A DNA stretch of 11,662 nucleotides from NCBI GenBank assembly GCA_043730365.1, contig JAYTKJ010000204.1, forward strand, positions 1 through 11,662, given 5' to 3'. Source of the stretch: VFZP01 sp043730365. Its GTDB lineage: Bacteria > Acidobacteriota > Terriglobia > Bryobacterales > Bryobacteraceae. Below, one piece after another: positions 7,260 through 11,662 of this stretch (the stretch's first letter is position 1; each line of letters starts with the position of its first letter). The translations under genes were made by a program, and so were the position numbers. The notes under the pieces were generated by a model that was not told the DNA's origin, did not search any database, and saw only the letters and a list, made by a program, of their open reading frames with translations.

Positions 7260-7721
7260 GTGTCCACCTATCTTGAGAACTACGGCTCCAGTGAGGCCAA
7301 GCGCGCCAAGCGCGAGCGGCTCATCAAGCGCGCCGTGATCGCACTGTTCCTTGGGCTGCTGGCCGCCGGGCTCGGTTGGTTCTTGATGCGCAACTACAAG
7401 GAAGACCGGCAAGTGTCCATCTTTGTCGAGCACCTCAAGAAAAAAGAGTACCCGGCCGCCTACGCCATGTGGGGTTGCACGGTTGAGAAGCAGTGCCGCG
7501 ACTACGACTATAAGCGGTTCCTCGAGGACTGGGGCAACACTGGCACACATGCCGACGCGTCGGCCGTGAAGACCGAGAAGACCCGCAATTGCAAGGGCGG
7601 TGTCATTCGCAAGCTCAAATACCCGGGCGACGATGTGCTGATCTTCGTCAGCCGCGCGGATTTGCAGATCAGCTTTACTCCTTGGGGCGACGCTTGCGAA
7701 GTAAGAATCCAGGTGCCGTAG
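7260..7721 (+). CDS. Single-pass membrane protein of unknown function
   Basis: The start is GTG at 7260-7262 with AGGGA directly before it, tighter spacing than usual. The 153-residue product has a short basic N-terminal tail (AKRAKRERLIKR), one membrane segment at about 25-43 (AVIALFLGLLAAGLGWFLM), and an outer domain of about 105 residues. That domain begins VSIFVEHLKKKEYPAAYAMW and contains four cysteines. The beginning resembles the helix of NTF2-like or DUF4878-type domains, but this is only a resemblance. I do not recognise the family. It follows the OmpH-like gene by 11 bases and is probably co-transcribed, which hints at an envelope role. Confidence 0.65.
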   Translation: MSTYLENYGSSEAKRAKRERLIKRAVIALFLGLLAAGLGWFLMRNYKEDRQVSIFVEHLKKKEYPAAYAMWGCTVEKQCRDYDYKRFLEDWGNTGTHADASAVKTEKTRNCKGGVIRKLKYPGDDVLIFVSRADLQISFTPWGDACEVRIQVP

Positions 7722-7866
7722 CCGGCGTCTACAATTACCAAACCTTAACTTCCGCGCTCCGTTCCAACATGTGAATTCTGGCTCGTTTTGCTCGGATATC
7801 TCCGCGTCTGCCTGGTGGCGCTCCCGTGAAGTTGATAGGCTGCTCCTAACTTCCACCGAAGATAGC
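7722..7866. other. Intergenic or eroded 5' part of the following pseudogene
   Basis: No intact gene, hairpin terminator or convincing promoter is seen here. One frame is open from GTG 7771 into the pseudogene region (ending TSTEDSVGFPEGD before running out at a stop), so part of the old N terminus may lie here. No signal peptide is recognisable. Confidence 0.4.
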
Positions 7867-8481
7867 GTCGGTTTTCCGGAAGGGGACCGTGCTCTACGTC
7901 CTTGACCGTTCCGACCACAAGAAACTCCGCACGATCTATGGCAACGACAAGGCGGCCAGCGTTACCGGCGGTGGTCAGCCGAATTACCCGTATGGCTCGG
8001 TGATGGTGCTTGAAACCTGGTCAGCGCTGAAGGATGCCGATGCCAACACCATGCGCAAAGAGAAGGGTTTCGGAGCCGCCTATGGCGCCGCTCGGAACGG
8101 CGAGCGGGAATACGTGGGCTACACACTCGCGCGCGCGTTTTCGACCGCGCCGCAGAATTCGGCCTTGTCACCTCCAAGCTGGAGCAGGCCATATTCGGGG
8201 CGGGGCCGATCCGGATACAGCGGGAGCCGTGCCGGGTGCCATCATCAAGAGTTACGCCTTTGTCCATAACCGTCAAAGTGGGAACGACCGTCATTTTCTA
8301 TAACGACGTGGTGGCCCACAACATCGCCGACGATGCCGCCGGCGGCTGGATCTCGCAGAACCTCAAGGCCGGCAGCGGAGGGCAGGCCGTGACCTTCACC
8401 GTACCCGGTGAATTCAATTATCACTGCGCGATCCACGCCGGCATGAAGGGCAAGATCATAAGTGACGCGCTGAGATTGTAG
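7867..8481 (+). pseudogene. Broken cytochrome P460-plastocyanin fusion gene
   Basis: Pieces of one protein are spread over three frames. VGFPEG (from 7867) leads into LYVLDRSDHKKLRTIYGND, then PYGSVMVLETW, RKEKGFGAAYG and STAPQNSA (frame of 7889), which is a cytochrome P460-like haem domain. Near 8162 the frame changes and CHLQAGAG resumes, so the first cysteine of CxxCH has been lost. DTAGAVPGAIIKSYAF follows. Near 8263 the frame changes again to SITVKVGTTVIFYNDVVAHN and ends with FNYHCAIHAGMKG, a plastocyanin-like type 1 copper site (His, Cys, His, Met). Intact fusions of this kind are exported electron-transfer proteins. At least two, probably three, small deletions have made this copy non-functional. 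The copper domain alone (ATG 8236) remains open but has no export signal. Confidence 0.75.
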
Positions 8482-8496
8482 CGGCGCGGCACGATG

Positions 8497-8522
8497 CTCC
8501 GAGCCCGCATCAGGGCTCGGAG
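8497..8522. terminator. Perfect hairpin between convergent genes
   Basis: CTCCGAGCCC (8497-8506) and GGGCTCGGAG (8513-8522) form a 10-base-pair perfect stem around the loop GCATCA. It lies 15 bases after the copper-domain stop and overlaps the last codons of the anti-sigma gene, whose TGA falls in the loop. No T-tract follows on either strand, so it is not a canonical intrinsic terminator. It may still block convergent transcription or protect 3' ends. Confidence 0.5.
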
Positions 8523-9058
8523 ACGATCAAGAGAACGTTGCCCTCAACGGTATACAGCGCCGGATCGACACTGCCGGCCTCGGCCCAAGTGAAATCACCG
8601 GCGCGGTAAATCTTCTCGTCGCTATAGCGCAGCTCACCTTCCAGAATCAGGCACTGCTCGGTTCGTCCGTGGGTGTGGGCAGCGAGGCGCGCGCCGGGTT
8701 CCATCTTCACCAGCATCGTGACCAAACCGGAGGCTTTATCAAAGTAGAGCTTCTTGTAGGAGATGCCTGGCGTCCGGCTGGGCTTCCATGGCCCTTGTTC
8801 CTGTGCACGCTTGGAGAACAAGCCTGGATACGGATTGCCCTCGATCCGCTCGAGCACACGAAGCTTGAGCTCAGGCGGAGGCGCGACGGGCGAAGCGGTT
8901 AGGGCCAACGCCGCCGCCACCTCGGTCATCTCAATGAGCGCGTCGCGACGAGCCTGGTCAGCTTCGCTCTCAAAAGCCTTGGCTTCGGCCGGTGGCAATT
9001 GCCCGAAAAGATAGAGCGCAGCTTGGCTGTGCAGATCGCTATTGGTGCTGCCGCTCAC
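8510..9058 (-). CDS. ChrR-like cupin anti-sigma factor lacking zinc ligands
   Basis: The start is GTG at 9056-9058, overlapping the sigma-factor stop as GTGA, with a strong AGGAGG (complement of 9063-9068) four bases before it. A longer reading from 9106 would lie inside the sigma gene. The 182-residue product has an N-terminal ASD-like helical domain (HSQAALYLFGQLPPAEAKAF) and a C-terminal cupin: PGARLAAHTHGRTEQCLILEGEL carries H-x-H and Glu of the metal site. In ChrR and similar zinc-binding anti-sigmas the first part continues with H-x(3)-C-x(2)-C. Here it reads ESEADQARRDAL and has none of these. The final cupin His also appears replaced (AGSVDPALYT). The protein should bind the neighbouring sigma factor and release it on an oxidative signal, but its sensing must differ from zinc-type ChrR. 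Confidence 0.75.
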   Translation of the reverse strand: MSGSTNSDLHSQAALYLFGQLPPAEAKAFESEADQARRDALIEMTEVAAALALTASPVAPPPELKLRVLERIEGNPYPGLFSKRAQEQGPWKPSRTPGISYKKLYFDKASGLVTMLVKMEPGARLAAHTHGRTEQCLILEGELRYSDEKIYRAGDFTWAEAGSVDPALYTVEGNVLLIVSEP

Positions 9059-9564
9059 GCGCCCTCCTTTTCTTTCTCCTGCCGCAGACGCGTCAACGCG
9101 CCGCACAAGTCGCCTTCCACCACTCCATCGAAAAACGCCCGTTCCAGAACCGCGTGATCGGAGGTGGTGGTGTTGTCCACCGTTGCGGGCTTCCTTCCTG
9201 GCCGCTCAAGGGCGACGCCCCGCGCCAGCAGGATCAACCACGGTAACAAGCCTGATCGATCCGGATCGAAGCGATGGGCCTCGCTCCACGTCCGCTCATA
9301 CGCCGCCACCAACGCTTCCTGTGCATCGGCCGGATCGCCCAGCATCCGTAGCATCAATCCATATAGAATCGCGCTGGTCTGGTCATACAACTCAGCCAGA
9401 GCACTCCGGTCTCCTCGTTTCAGGCGGTCGGCAAGCGGTCCGCAGGCACGGTCCTGACGCAGGAGCGCGGGAGCAACCTGGCCTGGGGCCGCCATGTTGA
9501 AAGATACGCGAAGAGAGGGGGATTTGGATTCCTTGCTCATTTGAAATAGCGACTGTGTCGCCAC
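9055..9564 (-). CDS. ECF sigma factor with strongly shortened region 4
   Basis: From GTG 9562-9564 (AAGGGA five bases upstream) the product has 169 residues; ATG 9538-9540 and 9493-9495 are alternatives. Region 2 is clear: ADRLKRGDRSALAELYDQTS, then ILYGLMLRMLGDPADAQEAL, then WSEAHRFDPDRSGLLPWLI, which binds core polymerase and the -10 element. After a short linker the protein reads DHAVLERAFFDG, the usual start of region 4, but goes almost directly into GALTRLRQEKEKEGA. About 15 residues that normally form the helix-turn-helix reading the -35 element are missing, without any frameshift. Usual ECF length is 180-200. The next gene is its translationally coupled ChrR-like anti-sigma. It may be inactive, or it may recognise promoters through region 2 alone. 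Confidence 0.72.
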   Translation of the reverse strand: MATQSLFQMSKESKSPSLRVSFNMAAPGQVAPALLRQDRACGPLADRLKRGDRSALAELYDQTSAILYGLMLRMLGDPADAQEALVAAYERTWSEAHRFDPDRSGLLPWLILLARGVALERPGRKPATVDNTTTSDHAVLERAFFDGVVEGDLCGALTRLRQEKEKEGA

Positions 9565-9855
9565 GCACGTCCCTTACTCTATCCCATCGCTCCTAACCCC
9601 GCCGGGCCAACCTCACAAAAGCTCTTTGATTGCAATTTGATTTCGGGTATAGTGGGGACGGTGGAACTGTCAGACAGGCAACACTGACTCCTTGCGCTAT
9701 CACCTCAAGGCCGTTCCACTGTTCAAGAATCAAACTGACTAGCGGTCCTGTAGACGGCACTGTAAAGACCGTTCATTGCCAGGGGCGGCAGATGCCCGGC
9801 AGTGCTGGGCCGTTGGATCGCGTCCCGCCAAATGTGTGCGGGGGGAGTATATCCA
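9565..9855. other. Divergent intergenic region and long leader of the SGNH gene
   Basis: These 291 bases separate the leftward sigma gene from the rightward SGNH-like gene. They contain a good + strand promoter candidate (9626-9653). The leader also carries an 11-base palindrome CTGTCAGACAG (9667-9677), distant complementary arms GTGGAAC (9661-9667) and GTTCCAC (9713-9719), and a small hairpin at 9794-9810 (GCCCGG/CTGGGC). No coding frame here is convincing. No promoter for the sigma gene could be identified with confidence. Confidence 0.5.
9626..9653 (+). promoter_or_regulatory. Sigma-70-type promoter candidate
   Basis: TTGATT (9626-9631) and TATAGT (9648-9653) are separated by 16 bases and match the consensus boxes at 4/6 and 5/6. 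The region is A+T-rich compared with its surroundings. Transcription would start near 9660 and give the SGNH-like gene a leader of about 195 bases. Confidence 0.45.
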
Positions 9856-11049
9856 ATGGTTTGGATGATGATGTTGTTGTTTTTGTTGGGGATATCGGGT
9901 TCAACGATTGCTTTCATCGCCGCCGAGCTGATCGCGCGGGCTTGGATCAGGCGGCAAGACTACTTTGTTCGCAAGCGATGGGAACGAGTTCGCTTGACGT
10001 TGGATCGCGAGGCCCTACCTTCGCTGGAACCGGTGGTGAACGTCGAAATAAACAGCGAAGGCGAGCGCGGCGATCCGCTGCCTAAGGGTCGGCACGGATT
10101 GTATCGAGTGTTGGTTGCGGGTGGCAGCGCGGTCGAATGCGGATTGCTGGATCAGCAGTCGACTTGGCCGGCCCTGGTGCAACAAATTCTGAACCGGCCC
10201 GATTCGTTGCAGAGCCTGGGAGCCCTCCGGGTTCATGTTGGCAATATCGGCCGGTCGATGGCTCCTCTGGAGGCGGTTTACGCAACGCTGAGGCGGATCC
10301 TTCCGCGCTACGAGAAACTGGATCTGCTTATTCTCATGGTAGGCGCTTCGGATGCTGTCGATTGGCTGGAGAGGCGCACACCGGCCGAACTTCCGGAATC
10401 CTGTCTCGAGTTGAAAGACTATTTCGACGAGTATCCGGAGCATCGCTTCAAGTGGACGCTGAAGGGCTTGGCTCTGAAGAGGCTGGCGGGGCTCGTCTGG
10501 CGGCGCCTCTTTCACCCGGTGCGTGAGCGCCGGAACGGCGGACACCGTTTTCTGGAGTTCAGACGGCGGCGTCAGAATGCTCGCCGCTGGGTAAGTTCCC
10601 TGCCGTCGCCCACTCCGATGCTGGACCACATGGAGCGGTATCTGCGCTTGACGCTCGAAGCTGCCCAATCCAAGGGAACGCGGGTCATCGTGGTTAGACA
10701 ACCTTGGATGGATAAGGTCTTTACACGCGAAGAAGAAGCTGTGATGTGGAACTTTCCCTGGGGACGCCTCTGCATTGAACAGGAAGAGAGCGCCTACTAC
10801 ACTCACGCTGTCGTGAGAGACCTCATGTGGAAAGTGGATCGGCGTATTTCGCAAGTGACCAGTCGATTGGGAGTCGAACGGGTGAACCTCATGCCGGTGC
10901 TGAACGCGGACCTGACCAACTTCTACGACTTTCATCATTTCACTCCCGCCGGGGCGCGCTGCGTGGCCGAACATACCGCAGCCGCCGTTCTCAAGACGCC
11001 GCGAGTCGAGGAGCTTGCAGAGGCTAGACCCTCACACGCCGCCGTCTAG
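9856..11049 (+). CDS. Membrane-anchored SGNH-hydrolase-like protein
   Basis: ATG 9856 is chosen because GGGGGAG (9841-9847) lies eight bases upstream and because a membrane segment follows at once (MVWMMMLLFLLGISGSTIAF, about 1-26). Longer in-frame starts lack this support. The 397-residue product has SGNH blocks: VAGGSAVE with the nucleophile Ser91, VGNIGRS as block II, LMVGASDA (163-166) in place of GxND, and FYDFHHFTPAG giving the Asp358/His361 pair of the DxxH block. These enzymes hydrolyse acyl esters, for example on sugars or polysaccharides. The block III Asn is replaced by Ser165, so activity is not certain. The middle (about 210-260) is rich in Arg. The gene seems monocistronic, with der starting 100 bases later. 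The acyl substrate is unknown. Confidence 0.72.
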   Translation: MVWMMMLLFLLGISGSTIAFIAAELIARAWIRRQDYFVRKRWERVRLTLDREALPSLEPVVNVEINSEGERGDPLPKGRHGLYRVLVAGGSAVECGLLDQQSTWPALVQQILNRPDSLQSLGALRVHVGNIGRSMAPLEAVYATLRRILPRYEKLDLLILMVGASDAVDWLERRTPAELPESCLELKDYFDEYPEHRFKWTLKGLALKRLAGLVWRRLFHPVRERRNGGHRFLEFRRRRQNARRWVSSLPSPTPMLDHMERYLRLTLEAAQSKGTRVIVVRQPWMDKVFTREEEAVMWNFPWGRLCIEQEESAYYTHAVVRDLMWKVDRRISQVTSRLGVERVNLMPVLNADLTNFYDFHHFTPAGARCVAEHTAAAVLKTPRVEELAEARPSHAAV

Positions 11050-11149
11050 TTTGAACCATGGTGTACGGAAGACGCCGCAGTGCGCTTGCAGGGCCCGGTA
11101 TCATAAGAAGAGCCCCCCTTGAGCGCCACAGTCGGCGCCGCACACCACC

Positions 11150-11662
11150 ATGAATGCAAAAACCGCTGCTACGCCCCTTCCTGTCCTCGTGATTGTGGGC
11201 CGGCCGAATGTCGGCAAGTCCACGCTCTTCAATGCCCTGACCCGCACGCGACGCTCCATCGTCGGCGATGAGCCCGGCATCACGCGAGACCGTATCCATG
11301 GTCAGGCCCAACACGGCTCCAAACGTTTTGAGGTGATCGATACCGGCGGCATCATTCAAAACGACGATGAGCTGATTCCCACCCAGATTCTCAAACAGGC
11401 GCGCACGGCGCTGGACAAGGCTGAGCAAATCATCTTTGTGATCGACGGGCGCACCGAGATCACCGGCGCGGACCGTGACTTGGCAAAGATGTTGCGGCGT
11501 CTGGGCAAACCGGTCTCACTCGCGGTCAACAAGATCGACGCGCCGGTGCGCGCCGGACTCGCGCATGAGTTCCACGAACTCGGCTTTGCCGACCTGTTTC
11601 CGGTTTCCGCCGAGCATAGGCTGGGCTTGGACGAACTGCTCGCGCACGTCACGCGCGACTTC
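11150..11662 (+). CDS. der: Ribosome-assembly GTPase Der, 5' part
   Basis: The frame stays open from ATG 11150 to the window end (171 codons), covering the first of the two G domains of Der (EngA). The G1 loop is GRPNVGKS (17-24), switch I contains EPGITRDR, G3 is DTGG (64-67), G4 is NKID (127-130) and G5 is SAE (153-155). Der proteins have two tandem G domains and a KH-like C-terminal domain and act in maturation of the 50S ribosomal subunit. The full length is usually 440-490 residues, so about two thirds lie beyond the window. There is no obvious Shine-Dalgarno sequence before the ATG. Confidence 0.95.
   Translation, partial: MNAKTAATPLPVLVIVGRPNVGKSTLFNALTRTRRSIVGDEPGITRDRIHGQAQHGSKRFEVIDTGGIIQNDDELIPTQILKQARTALDKAEQIIFVIDGRTEITGADRDLAKMLRRLGKPVSLAVNKIDAPVRAGLAHEFHELGFADLFPVSAEHRLGLDELLAHVTRDF

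Noticed and set aside
10015..10974. Long open frame on the minus strand, 319 codons
   Set aside because: It is antisense to the SGNH-like gene, with low-complexity composition and no motif.
11098..11104. TATCAT as a -10 box for der
   Set aside because: No acceptable -35 element lies 15 to 19 bases upstream, so it is not annotated.
1..11662. CRISPR array, tandem repeats, rRNA, tRNA, integrase or phage genes
   Set aside because: No regularly spaced repeats, no RNA gene signatures and no phage or integrase motifs were seen on either strand.

Overview
The window is high-GC bacterial DNA with short intergenic gaps and many secreted enzymes. The gene content suggests an Acidobacteriota genome of the Bryobacterales/Solibacter type: a PafA-like phosphatase, a DUF4920 protein, a cytochrome P460-plastocyanin fusion, and an ECF sigma factor with a ChrR-like cupin anti-sigma. 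That placement is inferred from protein style only, because no rRNA or other phylogenetic marker is present apart from a partial der.

Layout. The left edge (2-79) holds the last 25 codons of an ISAzo13-type transposase. A leftward LCAT-like lipase gene follows (209-1111). A 310-base divergent gap then carries a very good intrinsic terminator whose transcript is unknown (1195-1232). Next come a Ycf46-like AAA+ ATPase (1422-3158) and, 15 bases on, a Phd/YefM antitoxin (3174-3506) followed by an N-terminally truncated RelE/ParE-type toxin remnant (3509-3691). From 3697 to 7721 lies a rightward run of envelope or secreted functions: alpha/beta-hydrolase esterase, DUF4920 protein, PafA-like alkaline phosphatase, OmpH/Skp-like chaperone, and a single-pass membrane protein of unknown function. 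The first three are spaced by 14 and 21 bases and the last two by 11 bases, so two transcription units are likely.

From about 7867 to 8481 lies a broken gene for a cytochrome P460 plus plastocyanin-like copper protein. It is spread over at least three reading frames and has lost the first half of its CxxCH haem motif. Convergent to it is a leftward pair in which the ECF sigma factor stop and the ChrR-like anti-sigma start overlap in GTGA. Both proteins are atypical: the sigma factor has lost most of its region 4 DNA-binding module, and the anti-sigma lacks the usual zinc-finger His/Cys ligands. Divergent from them is a membrane-anchored SGNH-hydrolase-like protein (9856-11049) with a long leader. 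The window ends inside der (engA), the ribosome-assembly GTPase.

The recurring theme is decay of regulatory or accessory modules beside intact housekeeping and secreted-enzyme genes: a toxin fragment beside an intact antitoxin, a frameshifted metalloprotein gene, and a stripped-down sigma/anti-sigma pair. I do not see a clearly new defence or mobile system. The items most worth a second look are the reduced sigma/anti-sigma pair and the two-lobed ATPase next to the antitoxin.
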